Below are positions 1 to 9,077 of a stretch of 64,000 nucleotides of DNA, piece by piece. The notes under the pieces are model-generated. The model ran no database searches, was not told where the DNA came from, and saw only the letters and a list, made by a program, of their open reading frames with translations. Every line of letters begins with the position of its first letter. The first letter of the stretch is position 1. Source of the DNA: CAYLPJ01 sp964385465. GTDB taxonomy: Bacteria; Planctomycetota; Phycisphaerae; SM23-33. The stretch covers positions 186,001-250,000 of the forward strand of contig CAYLPJ010000002.1 of assembly GCA_964385465.1 (NCBI GenBank), given 5' to 3'. Position numbers and translations under genes: made by a program.

Positions 1-83
1 ATCAGCGCCAGCAGAAGCCACCCGGTGATACGCACCGCCTTGATCACATAGTACCCCAACGGCCTGCGATTCCGATGGCTCAT
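1..83 (-). CDS. N-terminal fragment of a membrane protein (truncated by window edge)
   Basis: Only about 27 residues are present, starting MSHRNRRPLGYYVIKAVRITGW and running into a hydrophobic stretch, which looks like a cytoplasmic basic leader followed by a first transmembrane helix. The ATG overlaps the TGA of the upstream spermidine-synthase-like gene by 4 bases (ATGA), so the two are translationally coupled and in one operon. The rest of the gene lies outside the window. I do not recognise the family; a small cytochrome-b-like or DUF4405-like membrane protein would fit the helix style, but this is a guess. Confidence 0.55.
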   Translation of the reverse strand, partial: MSHRNRRPLGYYVIKAVRITGWLLLAL

Positions 84-2311
84 CCTGCGCTCCCTTCCGT
101 GAGGCTGCTGATCGCAACGACCGCGGCGCCGGCGGCGGGCAGCCCCGCCGCCAACAGGCACACGCCGGTCAGTCCAGCCAGCGGCACCAGCACCGTGCCC
201 ACCAGCAGCGCGCCGACGCACGCACCGATGTAGTCGGCCGCGTAGAGCCGTCCCGCCGTCGCGGCCGGCCCGCGGAAATCCGCGCGAGCCGCCACCGGGA
301 AGGCCATGCCCACCAGCGTGGCGAGAATCAGTGTAACGGCCGGGAAACCCACCGCGCCGGACAGCCATGCCCACCCGCCGGCGGCCAGGGACGCCAGGGA
401 CGCCAGCACGACCGGCAGGCAGGCCGTCACTGCCGCCGCAGCCAGGGCCAGCCAGGCCAGTTGCCGCCGGGGCCGGCCCCGGACAAGCCGCCGCCCCGCC
501 AGGTGCCCCCCGAGCGCCAGCCCGGCCATGAAGACCGTCACCAGCAGCCCCACCTGGTGGTAAACCGTACCGTGGACGATCTGGAAGCCCAGGAGGATGA
601 CCAGGTGCCCGGCCGATGCGGCAAAGCCCGTGCCGAACACCGCCAACGTAACCGGGCGGAGGGAGAGCATCCAGACGGCCAGCGCAGCCCCGGCGACCAG
701 GACCAGCGCCCCCATTCGGGGTCGAAACCGGCTGAGCCAGTACCGCAGGTGCTGGTAGTAGAGCACGGGGGAGAAATCTCGGTTGAGGTCGCCGCCGGCG
801 GCGGTGGCCCGATCCAGTTCGGCCAGGCGGTCCGGCGTGAGCGTACCCCGCAGCAACGCGTCGGTAGCGTATTCGGCCTCGACGCCGGCGCCGGCGACGC
901 GCGCCGCGATGTCGGCAGTCAGCTCGCCGTCGGAGGCCAGCACCACCACGCGCGCGCCGGGCAGCACCAGCACGTTCCCGAACGCCGTCGCCAGCGACCG
1001 CCGCAGCGTCGCCACCATCCCCGCCAGCTCATCGCTGACGACGTTGTGGTAGCTGCCGATGCTCACCGCCGCGACCCCGCCGGCCGAGAGGGCCCGGTGC
1101 AGCTCGCCGAAGAACTCGACGGTGTACAGGCGGTTGAGCTGTCCGGTGGCCGGGTCCGGGACGTCGACGACAGCGACGTCGTAGGCCCCGCGTGCGGCGC
1201 GGACGAACTGCCGGCCGTCGGCGGCGTGAACGGCGATGCGGGGATGGTCCAGCCTGCCAGGCAGGAACCGCCGCGCGGCGGCGATGATCTGCGGATCCAG
1301 CTCGACGTAGTCGACACGGGCGCGGGGGTACTGAACGACCTCCCGCGCCGTGCCGGTGTACCCGCCGCCCAGCAGCAGCACGCGGCCGGCGTCCGGCCGC
1401 TGGGCCATGGCGTAGTGAACGGTCTCCTCCACGCGGCGGACATCGCGTGACGTGGCCACCGGCAGGCCGTTGGCGAGGAAGTCCACCTGTCCGGCCCGCC
1501 CGGTCACCACCAGCCGCCCATAGGGGCTGGTGCCCGCATACAGCACGCGCCGTCCGGGGTGCTCGACCTCCACCGCCCACCGGGCCAACCCCCCGCCGCC
1601 CAGGCCCGCGACGCCGGCCGCACCGAGCACGACGATCACGCCCGCCGCGCCGCGCCGCCCGGCGGCAAAGGTCACCGCCGCCGCAAGAGCCAGGTTCAGC
1701 GCCGCCGGGACCAGCAGGCAGAAGAAGTGCCCGCCGAGGTGAACCAGCAGGAAGGTGAACAGCAGCCCGCCGGCGACGTCGCCGAGGACGTCCAGCACGT
1801 AGACCTTGCCGATCCCCGCCGCGTCACGCCGGGCCGTCAGCAGCCGCGCCGCCAGGGCCAGCAGGAAGCCCGTCAGCAGGCAATAGGGCATCAGCAGCAG
1901 AAAGGTGGCCGCCACGGCCCCGCCGGGGCCGATGGCCGAACCGCGGAGGACCACGGCGTGGCGCAGCCCGCGCAGGGCCACCACGGTGGCCACGGGCAGG
2001 ACGGCGATCAGGAGCTGGGCGACAACGAGGACCCCCACGGGCCGGCGAAGCCGGTCGGCCAGTCGCCCCAGCGATGCCCCCGCGCCGGTCAACAGGAACC
2101 AGTTTCCAAGGATGACGCCGAAGACCAGCTCGTTGCCGGCCAGCACGCACAGCAGCTCGCGGAGCAGCACGAGCTGGGTGACGACGGCAGAGACACCGAG
2201 TCCGCACACGGCCCCCAGCAGCAGCCGGCGCGGGCATGGGGGGACGGAGGCCCCCGCGGCGCGGTCGTCGCCGCGCGCGTCGGGAGGCCTCTGTCCCCGC
2301 GAGGCGTTCAC
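80..2311 (-). CDS. Membrane-embedded spermidine-synthase-like protein
   Basis: The 743-residue product has three parts: a hydrophobic N-terminal region (about residues 28-245, several membrane helices), a soluble spermidine-synthase fold (about 255-470) and a second hydrophobic region (about 530-735). The aminopropyltransferase part shows the SAM-pocket motif GGGYTG (315-320), the acidic YVELD motif (335-339) and VVDVPDP (381-387), which matches the catalytic-aspartate region of spermidine synthases, followed by an aromatic-rich stretch. Fusions of this kind are common in environmental bacteria, but their substrate is not established. It probably starts at a GTG only 4 bases after the stop of the MEMO/AMMECR1 lipoprotein gene, with no clear Shine-Dalgarno sequence, so coupling is likely. 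Donor and acceptor are inferred only from the fold. Confidence 0.85.
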   Translation of the reverse strand: MNASRGQRPPDARGDDRAAGASVPPCPRRLLLGAVCGLGVSAVVTQLVLLRELLCVLAGNELVFGVILGNWFLLTGAGASLGRLADRLRRPVGVLVVAQLLIAVLPVATVVALRGLRHAVVLRGSAIGPGGAVAATFLLLMPYCLLTGFLLALAARLLTARRDAAGIGKVYVLDVLGDVAGGLLFTFLLVHLGGHFFCLLVPAALNLALAAAVTFAAGRRGAAGVIVVLGAAGVAGLGGGGLARWAVEVEHPGRRVLYAGTSPYGRLVVTGRAGQVDFLANGLPVATSRDVRRVEETVHYAMAQRPDAGRVLLLGGGYTGTAREVVQYPRARVDYVELDPQIIAAARRFLPGRLDHPRIAVHAADGRQFVRAARGAYDVAVVDVPDPATGQLNRLYTVEFFGELHRALSAGGVAAVSIGSYHNVVSDELAGMVATLRRSLATAFGNVLVLPGARVVVLASDGELTADIAARVAGAGVEAEYATDALLRGTLTPDRLAELDRATAAGGDLNRDFSPVLYYQHLRYWLSRFRPRMGALVLVAGAALAVWMLSLRPVTLAVFGTGFAASAGHLVILLGFQIVHGTVYHQVGLLVTVFMAGLALGGHLAGRRLVRGRPRRQLAWLALAAAAVTACLPVVLASLASLAAGGWAWLSGAVGFPAVTLILATLVGMAFPVAARADFRGPAATAGRLYAADYIGACVGALLVGTVLVPLAGLTGVCLLAAGLPAAGAAVVAISSLTEGSAG

Positions 2312-2315
2312 CGGC

Positions 2316-4154
2316 TCACGAGCCGTCGGGCGCCGGCCTGGTGGTCACGGGAGGCGCCGCGGGCGTCGTCGCGGGCGCGACCGGCGGCAGGTCCTCACCG
2401 GGCCCCTCGGGCATCTCCGCGGGCTGCGTCGCCGGCTGGGTGGCCTTGACGATCACCTCGCGGAAGTCCTCGGCCTGGAACGTCAACACCTTGGCCGCCG
2501 GACTGCGCCACGCGTTGGGCGGCAGCCCCGCTTTGGCCGAAAGCTGCTGCATGAACTTCGCCGGCTCGGGGATCTGCTTCCAGACGGTAGGCAGGTAGAC
2601 GGCCCGGGCGATGGTCCGCTTGCCGCGCACGGCCACGGGTACCTCGAGGACCACGCCGTCGACGTTCGGGCGCAGGGCCTTGAGCAGGTCGGAGGGCTGG
2701 TTGTAGTAGATCGGCTGGGGCGTGGTGAGCACGCTGACCTCGAACTCGATCTGCCCCAGCTCCGGCGGCTGGACCGGCTTGAACCGGCGGTCGCGCATGG
2801 CGGCGTTGGCGGCCGTCTCCATGACGGCCAGATACAGCGGCTTGACCGCGATGGTGTAGCCGATGCATCCGCGAAGCTTGCCCTTCTTGTTCAGCGTGAC
2901 GAACACGCCGCGAGGCTCCAGGAGCTTCGGCGGCAGCGATCCCCGACTGACCTTCGGCACGGGCTTGCCCTGGACGACGCGCGTGGCCGTCGCCCGGGCG
3001 AGCTGGAGCAGGAAGACCTTCTCGCGCTTGCCCAGGGGCTCGGGCTTCTCGTAGGCGCCCTCGGTGAACACCACGGACATGTACCCCACCACGCTGTCCT
3101 TGTTGCCGCGCGGGCTCTGGGCGCTGGTGCGGTAGTCCAGGACGTACGGCTTCCAGCCGCGCTCCTTGGCCAGATGCATCACCGTAAGGATCGGGCCCTT
3201 GCCGCACGCCGATTGACGGCTCATCGTGGCGATGTCCAGTTCACGAACCGCCTTGACGCACCAGGCATCGAGGCTGCGCGCCACCTCGTAGGGGTTGTCG
3301 TGACTCAGATCGCTGCTGGCGACCACGACCGTCTTGTCGTCTATGTGCGGCCCGAGCGCCTCGGCCACGGCGGCGGGGTCCACGTCGCCGTAGAGCACGG
3401 GCACGAGCCGGCAGGCCTTCAGCGTCCATTGGAGGAACGGCAACTGGGCCTCGAGCGAGTGCTCCCAGGTGTGCGGCGTGGCCTTGCCCGCAGGCGGGGC
3501 GCCCTTGGAAGATTGCGACCACCACTGCGGACGCTTGGCCTCGACGCTCGGGGCCGGGCGGAAGGGCATGGTCCCGGCCAGCTCGGCGGCCTTGGGCGAG
3601 AGCTTCATCGGCCCCAGCGGCGTGCGGTAGCCCTCGACCTGCGGGATCGACGCCCCGGCGAACGTGGCCGTATGGCTGGGCGCCAGGACGATGGCGGTGT
3701 TGGTGTCCTGCCCCATCAGTTGCTTGTAGGCGACCGCGGCGGTGATGCCCGAGAACTCATACCCCGCATGCGGCGCGATGATGGCGCGAACCTTGCCGGG
3801 CACGCCGGCGACCGTACCGGTCAGCAGCGCGTCGACGGTGGTGGCGAGTTTGCGGGCGTCGCGCGGGTACCACAGCCCCGCCACGGCGGCCTCGCGGTAC
3901 GCCCCGTCCACGGGCTGACCCGCCATCGGCGTGCCCCCCGGGACGATCTGCCCCGGCGCGGTCGTCGGCGTCCCGGCGGTCACGTCCTCGCCGGCGGACC
4001 CGGCCTGCTCGTCGCCACCGTCGATCTTGACGTTGACGACCGACGTGCCCTCCCCCGTCTCCGCGGCGTTGCTGTCGGTCGATGAGTCCGTGGAGCCGCC
4101 CCCGCAGCCGGCCAGTGCCAGCGCGACCAGAGACACCCATACCTTCCAGTTCAT
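2316..4154 (-). CDS. Lipoprotein with fused MEMO and AMMECR1 domains (AmmeMemoRadiSam proteins B and A)
   Basis: The 612-residue protein begins with a lipoprotein signal peptide; the lipobox Leu-Ala-Gly-Cys puts the acylated cysteine at residue 17, and a Ser/Thr/Asp/Gly-rich linker follows. The MEMO domain (about 85-360) has the metal-site-like motifs APHAGY, APSHTA, EHSLEAQLPFL, SSDLSH and SACGKGP. The AMMECR1 domain (about 375-560) carries LRGCIGY. A Pro/Thr/Ala-rich tail ends the protein. The start was chosen at MNWKVW because AAAGG lies upstream and the signal peptide begins there; an upstream in-frame extension lacks both features. In most genomes the A and B proteins are cytosolic and accompany a radical-SAM partner; here they are fused and apparently exported, and no radical-SAM gene is visible in the window. 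The biochemical role of the family is unresolved. Confidence 0.88.
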   Translation of the reverse strand: MNWKVWVSLVALALAGCGGGSTDSSTDSNAAETGEGTSVVNVKIDGGDEQAGSAGEDVTAGTPTTAPGQIVPGGTPMAGQPVDGAYREAAVAGLWYPRDARKLATTVDALLTGTVAGVPGKVRAIIAPHAGYEFSGITAAVAYKQLMGQDTNTAIVLAPSHTATFAGASIPQVEGYRTPLGPMKLSPKAAELAGTMPFRPAPSVEAKRPQWWSQSSKGAPPAGKATPHTWEHSLEAQLPFLQWTLKACRLVPVLYGDVDPAAVAEALGPHIDDKTVVVASSDLSHDNPYEVARSLDAWCVKAVRELDIATMSRQSACGKGPILTVMHLAKERGWKPYVLDYRTSAQSPRGNKDSVVGYMSVVFTEGAYEKPEPLGKREKVFLLQLARATATRVVQGKPVPKVSRGSLPPKLLEPRGVFVTLNKKGKLRGCIGYTIAVKPLYLAVMETAANAAMRDRRFKPVQPPELGQIEFEVSVLTTPQPIYYNQPSDLLKALRPNVDGVVLEVPVAVRGKRTIARAVYLPTVWKQIPEPAKFMQQLSAKAGLPPNAWRSPAAKVLTFQAEDFREVIVKATQPATQPAEMPEGPGEDLPPVAPATTPAAPPVTTRPAPDGS

Positions 4155-4202
4155 CGAAAACCCTTTCTGCTCGGAGTCATGCCCGAAATGATCGGAAGCC
4201 TC

Positions 4203-4214
4203 ATGATCGATCAT
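4203..4214. promoter_or_regulatory. 12-bp perfect palindrome upstream of the MEMO/AMMECR1 gene
   Basis: ATGATCGATCAT is a perfect 12-bp dyad about 50 bases before the lipoprotein start codon, in a locally AT-richer stretch. It could be an operator or chance; no convincing -35/-10 pair was found beside it. Confidence 0.3.
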
Positions 4215-4282
4215 ACGATCCCACCTGCCCGGCGGATCGTTGCTTTCGCTATATCGGCCAAGGGGCCGGGTACGGCAAATCA

Positions 4283-4424
4283 CAAATCCCAAGCACCGAA
4301 CGCCAAACAAGGGCCAGACTCCAGCGCCCGAAGACCGGACCTGCCGACCTTCGGCACATGGCAGGGCTCGCCCGGTGCTCGAGCCCGTTCCAACGGCCGC
4401 CGGCCATTCCGCGTCTGGGATTCG
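4283..4424. repeat. Intergenic imperfect inverted-repeat module (weak)
   Basis: The 295-base gap between the lipoprotein start and the zwf stop begins with AC-rich words (CAAATCACAAATCCCAAGC). An arm at 4283-4304 pairs imperfectly with 4402-4424 (CAAATCCCAA against CTGGGATTCG at the ends, with several mismatches inward). Overall size is 142 bp, like the other intergenic inverted-repeat modules of this window. No coding sequence is visible here. Confidence 0.35.
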
Positions 4425-4449
4425 ACTGTTCCCCGCGGCTTCGGCCGGG

Positions 4450-5997
4450 TCATTCCGCCAGCCATCGGTTCCCGGAGGCGGCGATGAGGTCGGCGGCGGC
4501 CTTGGGGCCCCACGAGCCGGCGGGGTAGCTGTGCAGCCGCTCGGGGGCCTGTCGCCCGCAGCCCTCGAGGATCGGGCAGACGTATCTCCAGGCGGCCTCG
4601 ACCTCGTCGCCGCGCGTGAACAGGGTCGGGTCGCCGAGTGCCGCGTCCAGCAGGAGGCGCTGGTAGGCCTCCGGCGGCGAGCCGCCGAACGACGCCGCGT
4701 AGCCGAAGTCCATCGTCAGGCGGTCGATCCGCATCGCCATGCCGGGCACCTTGACCTGGAAGGCCATCGAGATCCCCTCGTCGGGCTGGACGCGGACGAC
4801 CAGCACGTTGGGTGCCAACGGGCCGTTCGGCGGGGTGTTGAACAGCACCGGGGGCACTTGGCGGAAGTGGATCGAGATCTCCGTCAGCCGCCGCGCCAGC
4901 CGCTTGCCCGTCCGCAGGAAGAACGGCACGCCGGACCAGCGCCAGTTGTCCACGTGGGCCTTGAAAGCCACGAACGTCTCGGTCCGCGACGTTGCGGGCA
5001 CGTCCTCCAGCTCGCGATAGCCCGCCACCGGCTCGCCGTCGACGGCCCCCGCGACGTACTGCCCGCGGACGATGGTGTTCGCCGCGCACTCGGGCGTGAT
5101 CTCCCGCAGGGCCTGGAGGACCTTGACCTTCTCGCTGCGGATGGCATCGGCCTCGAGGGCAACCGGCGGCTCCATGGCCACGAGGCACAGCAGGTGCATG
5201 ATGTGGTTCTGGACCATGTCGCGGAGGGCGCCGGCGCGGTCGTAGTAGCCGCCCCGCCCCTCGGCGCCGACGGTCTCGGCGACGGTAATCTGCACGTGAT
5301 CGACGTACTTCTGATGCCAGATCGGCTCGAAGACGCTGTTGGCGAACCGCAGCACCATGAGGTTCTGTACCGTCTCCTTGCCGAGGTAATGGTCGATCCG
5401 GTAGATCTGCTCCTCCGCGAAGGCCGAGCGAATCCGCCGGTTCAGCTCGCGGGCGCTGTCCAGGTCCGTGCCGAAGGGCTTCTCCACGACCGCACGGGAC
5501 CAGGGCTGCTCGGCCTGCCCGCGGCGGGCCAGGCCGGCGGCGTCCAGTTGCTCGACGATGGGCACGAAGGTCTCCGGCGGCGTGGCGAGGTAGAACAGGC
5601 AGTTGGCGGGGATGTTTCCCTCGGATGCGAGCTGCTCGATCCGCTCGGCCAGCGAGGCGAAGCTGTCGGCATCGTCGTAGCTGCCGCGGTGGTAGTGCAT
5701 CCGCCGGGCGAATCGCTGCCACTGCTCCTCGTCGAGGGCCTCGCCCTGGCAGTCGCAGGAGACGGCCCCGCGGAGGCTGTCGCGGAAGGCGTCGTCGTCG
5801 TAGTCGCTTCGGGCGAAGCCCAGGATGCAAGCGTTCTCGGGCAGCAGGCCCTCGCAATCGAGCCCGAACAGCGCCGGGATGAGCTTGCGGTGGGCCAGGT
5901 CCCCCGAGGCCCCGAAGACCACCAGCACGAACGGCTCGGGCTGGGCGCGCTTGCCCCCCATGGCGGAGATCGTGATGTCGTCGGGCGTCAGCGGCAT
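4450..5997 (-). CDS. zwf: Glucose-6-phosphate 1-dehydrogenase
   Basis: It oxidises glucose 6-phosphate to 6-phosphogluconolactone with NADP or NAD, the entry step of the oxidative pentose phosphate or Entner-Doudoroff route, in the cytosol. The 515-residue length is normal for the family. The nucleotide-binding signature GASGDLAHRK is at residues 29-38 and the active-site signature RIDHYLGKETVQN is intact near residue 190. The ATG at 5997 was chosen because AAGGA lies six bases upstream; a longer in-frame N-terminus lacks family similarity. A perfect TATAAT lies 36 bases upstream. It is transcribed away from the propeller gene at 6151 and appears monocistronic. Confidence 0.96.
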   Translation of the reverse strand: MPLTPDDITISAMGGKRAQPEPFVLVVFGASGDLAHRKLIPALFGLDCEGLLPENACILGFARSDYDDDAFRDSLRGAVSCDCQGEALDEEQWQRFARRMHYHRGSYDDADSFASLAERIEQLASEGNIPANCLFYLATPPETFVPIVEQLDAAGLARRGQAEQPWSRAVVEKPFGTDLDSARELNRRIRSAFAEEQIYRIDHYLGKETVQNLMVLRFANSVFEPIWHQKYVDHVQITVAETVGAEGRGGYYDRAGALRDMVQNHIMHLLCLVAMEPPVALEADAIRSEKVKVLQALREITPECAANTIVRGQYVAGAVDGEPVAGYRELEDVPATSRTETFVAFKAHVDNWRWSGVPFFLRTGKRLARRLTEISIHFRQVPPVLFNTPPNGPLAPNVLVVRVQPDEGISMAFQVKVPGMAMRIDRLTMDFGYAASFGGSPPEAYQRLLLDAALGDPTLFTRGDEVEAAWRYVCPILEGCGRQAPERLHSYPAGSWGPKAAADLIAASGNRWLAE

Positions 5998-6033
5998 CGG
6001 CGGTCCTTGGAAGAAGAGGTGTCGTCTCGCGGC

Positions 6034-6039
6034 ATTATA
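6034..6039 (-). promoter_or_regulatory. Probable -10 element of zwf
   Basis: On the minus strand this reads TATAAT, a perfect -10 hexamer in a very GC-rich region, 36 bases before the zwf start codon. No good -35 hexamer is visible at 16-18 bases spacing. Confidence 0.5.
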
Positions 6040-6150
6040 GAGGCCGCCCGCCCCGTCCGCCAGCGAGCGCACGGATGCGAAAGCCGCCCGCCGCGTGTAG
6101 AATCCCATAAGAACGCCGATTCCGACGCCGAACCGAAGAAGAGGATACGC

Positions 6151-8829
6151 ATGTCCGCCACACGATGGACCGCTCAACTGGCTCTCTGTCTTTCCGTGTC
6201 CCACGCCCTCGCCGCCGAGCCCCGGCCGATGCCGGAGAAACCCACGCCCGCCGGCCCGCGCTGGACGATCGCCGAGCAGAGCCCCGGGCCCATCGTCTAC
6301 GAGGGCAACGTCCTGCCCTGGCTGGGCGGGGACGCCTGCGACTTCGCCCTCTACCGCGCCGCCGACGGGACGTGGCGGCTGATGTCCTGCATCCGCTATA
6401 CGCACGACGTCAGCGACCTCGACCTCGCCGGCCGACCGCGGATCGTGCCCCGGTACTTCTTCGAGTGGCGCGGCGCGCGGATGACCGACCGGATGTGGCG
6501 GCGGGTGGGGATCGGCATCATGCACGAGGGCGGCATGCGGGACAGCATCCAGGCGCCCAGCCCGTTCGAGTACCGGGGCCGCCCGCACCTGGTCATCAAC
6601 AACCGCGGTGCCAACCTCTATGCCAGCGACGACGGCGTCCGCTGGGTGCAGATCGCGGATCACTCCGGCGACGTGAACTTCTTCAACGTCGGGCGGGACA
6701 TCATGATCCTCGACGACCGCGCGGCGACGGGCAAATGGTACGGCTACTTCCTCCAGAACCCCAACCGCGACAACCCCCGGGCCTACGTCGGCGCCACGTG
6801 GGCCGAGGACCTCATGGGGCCGTGGCACCCGCCCAAGGGCGAGCCGGCGATCAACATCCTCCGCGGGGCGAAGGTCAACCCCGAGAGCCCGTACGTCGTC
6901 CGGCGGGGCAAGAGCCACTACTACCTGTGGAGCCAGTTCGACGTCCGCCACTCCACCGACCCGTTGGACTTCACCGGCAGCGAGGTCCACGAGATGCTCC
7001 GCGGCATCTACGCACCGGAGGTGCTCGAGGATAACGGCCTGTGGTACGCCACCGGCTACTCCCGGGGCATCCACGCGGTGCAGACGGTGTGGCGGTCGGG
7101 GAAGTCGGCGGACTGCATGCTGGCAGCCCTCGAGATCGACGGCGCGACGCTGACGCCGGCGTTCGATCCCAACCGCGACGCCTACGTCGCCGCCGTGCCG
7201 CCCGGGGTCGGCGCGATCGGCGTCCGGGCCGAGCCCGCCGACGACGCGGCCAAGGTGACGGTCGAAGGCGGCGGGGAACTGGCCGAGGGGCTCAACACCG
7301 TTCGCGTGGTCGTCACGGCCGAGAACGGCCTGGACCGCCGGACGTACAGCGTCGGCGTGCACCGGCTGGCCGAAGGCGAGAAGACCTACCGGCTGACGGT
7401 CGACGGCGGTGCCGGCGGCGGCGACTGGCCGGCGGGAATGATCGTGCCCGTCGAGGCCGACCCGCCGGGAGCGAAAAGGGCCTTTGCCGCCTGGACCGGC
7501 GACACATCCGACCTGCTGCACCCCCGCGCCACCGCGGACCTGCCGGCCGCCCGGGTCCGCATGCCCGCACGCGCCGTCCGCCTCCAGGCCACGCACGAGC
7601 CGCTGCACGAGATCGTCTTCCGCATCACCGACGCCGACACCCGCAAGCCGGCGCGCGGGGCGGTGACCATCTTCGGGCACCGGCTGTTCACGCGGGACCA
7701 CGGGAAGACCAAGCCGGTCCTCGTTCGTCCGGGGCGGCGGAGCTACCTCGTCGGCGCCCGCGGCTACCGCGACGTGGCCGGCGAGGCGGTCATCGATGGC
7801 GACGCGACCATCGACGTGCCCCTCTCTCCCGAGCCGACGGGCACGCTGACGGTCCGGCTTCTCGGGCCCGACGGGCCGGTAGCCGACACGGGGGTGCGGC
7901 TGCGCGGCGCGGCGCGCGACCAGGGCAAGACCGGCGCCGACGGGCGGACGGCGTTCAAGGGCCTGCGAACCGGCGTGTACACCGTCTACGCCCTGCTGAA
8001 CCCCTACCGCGACCCGATGCTGCCGGTCACGGCGCAGGTCGTCCTGCGAGGCAAGAACCGCGAGTTGACGCTGAACCTACGGCCGAAGGAAGGCGAATGG
8101 CAGTGGAACTGCCGCTACGAGGTCACCGGCACCGACGGCCGGGCGATGGAGGGCGCCAAGCTGGTCACCGCCGGGCGGGCGCTGACGACAGACGCCGACG
8201 GCGCGGCCACGGTGGAGAAGCTCAAGCCCGGTTCGCGCCAGGTCTACCGGGTGGAAAAGCCCGGTTTCGTGCCGATGCAGGGCACGTTCGAGATCGGCGC
8301 CGACCGGATCCAGTCGGTCGTGCTGCGGCCGATTCCCGACGGCGGGGGGCACCGCGTTCGGTTCCGCGTCCGCCACGCGGGCAAGCCTGTCGCGGGCGCG
8401 CGCGTGCGGTTCCACAGCATGACGGCCGTCACCGACGACGCCGGGCGCGCCGTCTTCGAGCACGTCCGCCCGGGCCGGCTGACGTACAAGATCACCACGC
8501 CGCGGCGGGCGCCGCGGGACGAATGGGGCAGCTTGTGGGTGGACGATGACCTCGACTACGACGTGGACCTCCTGGACGCCTTCGCCGTCCCCACCCGCCA
8601 CGGGCTGACGATCACCGGCGGGCGCCTCGCCGGCGGGATCCATCCCCACGCCGGCTCGGCCGTCCTGGACGTCCCCGCCGGGCGGATGGTGGTCATCGAG
8701 GCGGCCGCGTCGGCGAAGGCCTTCCGCCGCTGGACCGGGGACGCCCCCCTTCTGGCCGACCCGTCCGCTCGCCGCACGCACTTCATCATGCCCGATCGGC
8801 CCGTGGAGCTCACTGCCGAGGCCAGGTAG
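6151..8829 (+). CDS. Secreted five-bladed-propeller (GH43/62-like) protein with stacked Ig-like domains
   Basis: The 892-residue protein has an N-terminal signal peptide (about residues 1-21). Residues about 40-320 form a glycosidase-type beta-propeller: repeated APSPFEYRGRPHLVI, NPESPYVVRRGKSHYYLWS and YAPEVLEDNGLWYATG blocks resemble GH43/62/117-type sequences. A cadherin-like beta-sandwich follows (about 320-410), then a bacterial-repeat domain ending in MPARAVRLQA (about 410-480), four carboxypeptidase-regulatory/CNA-B-like sandwiches (about 485-800) and a second bacterial-repeat domain ending in MPDRPVELTAEAR. The start is supported by AGAGGA five bases upstream. The enzymatic specificity cannot be read from the sequence, and I could not confirm the catalytic acid triad. 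It could act in cell-surface glycan hydrolysis or binding. Confidence 0.8.
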   Translation: MSATRWTAQLALCLSVSHALAAEPRPMPEKPTPAGPRWTIAEQSPGPIVYEGNVLPWLGGDACDFALYRAADGTWRLMSCIRYTHDVSDLDLAGRPRIVPRYFFEWRGARMTDRMWRRVGIGIMHEGGMRDSIQAPSPFEYRGRPHLVINNRGANLYASDDGVRWVQIADHSGDVNFFNVGRDIMILDDRAATGKWYGYFLQNPNRDNPRAYVGATWAEDLMGPWHPPKGEPAINILRGAKVNPESPYVVRRGKSHYYLWSQFDVRHSTDPLDFTGSEVHEMLRGIYAPEVLEDNGLWYATGYSRGIHAVQTVWRSGKSADCMLAALEIDGATLTPAFDPNRDAYVAAVPPGVGAIGVRAEPADDAAKVTVEGGGELAEGLNTVRVVVTAENGLDRRTYSVGVHRLAEGEKTYRLTVDGGAGGGDWPAGMIVPVEADPPGAKRAFAAWTGDTSDLLHPRATADLPAARVRMPARAVRLQATHEPLHEIVFRITDADTRKPARGAVTIFGHRLFTRDHGKTKPVLVRPGRRSYLVGARGYRDVAGEAVIDGDATIDVPLSPEPTGTLTVRLLGPDGPVADTGVRLRGAARDQGKTGADGRTAFKGLRTGVYTVYALLNPYRDPMLPVTAQVVLRGKNRELTLNLRPKEGEWQWNCRYEVTGTDGRAMEGAKLVTAGRALTTDADGAATVEKLKPGSRQVYRVEKPGFVPMQGTFEIGADRIQSVVLRPIPDGGGHRVRFRVRHAGKPVAGARVRFHSMTAVTDDAGRAVFEHVRPGRLTYKITTPRRAPRDEWGSLWVDDDLDYDVDLLDAFAVPTRHGLTITGGRLAGGIHPHAGSAVLDVPAGRMVVIEAAASAKAFRRWTGDAPLLADPSARRTHFIMPDRPVELTAEAR

Positions 8830-9077
8830 CCCCCGGCTCTTCCGGGCAATGCCTCGCCGCGCCTCGGCGCAGCAGGGGCCTGCAGCTCCAACGGCCGACA
8901 ATGGATCGCCAATCGCGCGGCCCAATCGCTGCGTCCCGCCGGGAGCGTGCCTATCATTGCATGGAGGCCGGGTTGGTCGTCTTGCCAGGCCCGGTACAGC
9001 AGTTCATGGTCCTTTCCAACAGATCGCATTTCGGACGCGGCCGTTCGGGGGCGGACGGTTCCGACAACATACCCGGT

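Noticed and set aside
4240..6150. Long open reading frames on both strands across zwf and its flanks
   Set aside because: High GC opens all frames; the translations are Arg/Pro/Gly-rich and lack family motifs, while zwf motifs occupy one frame.
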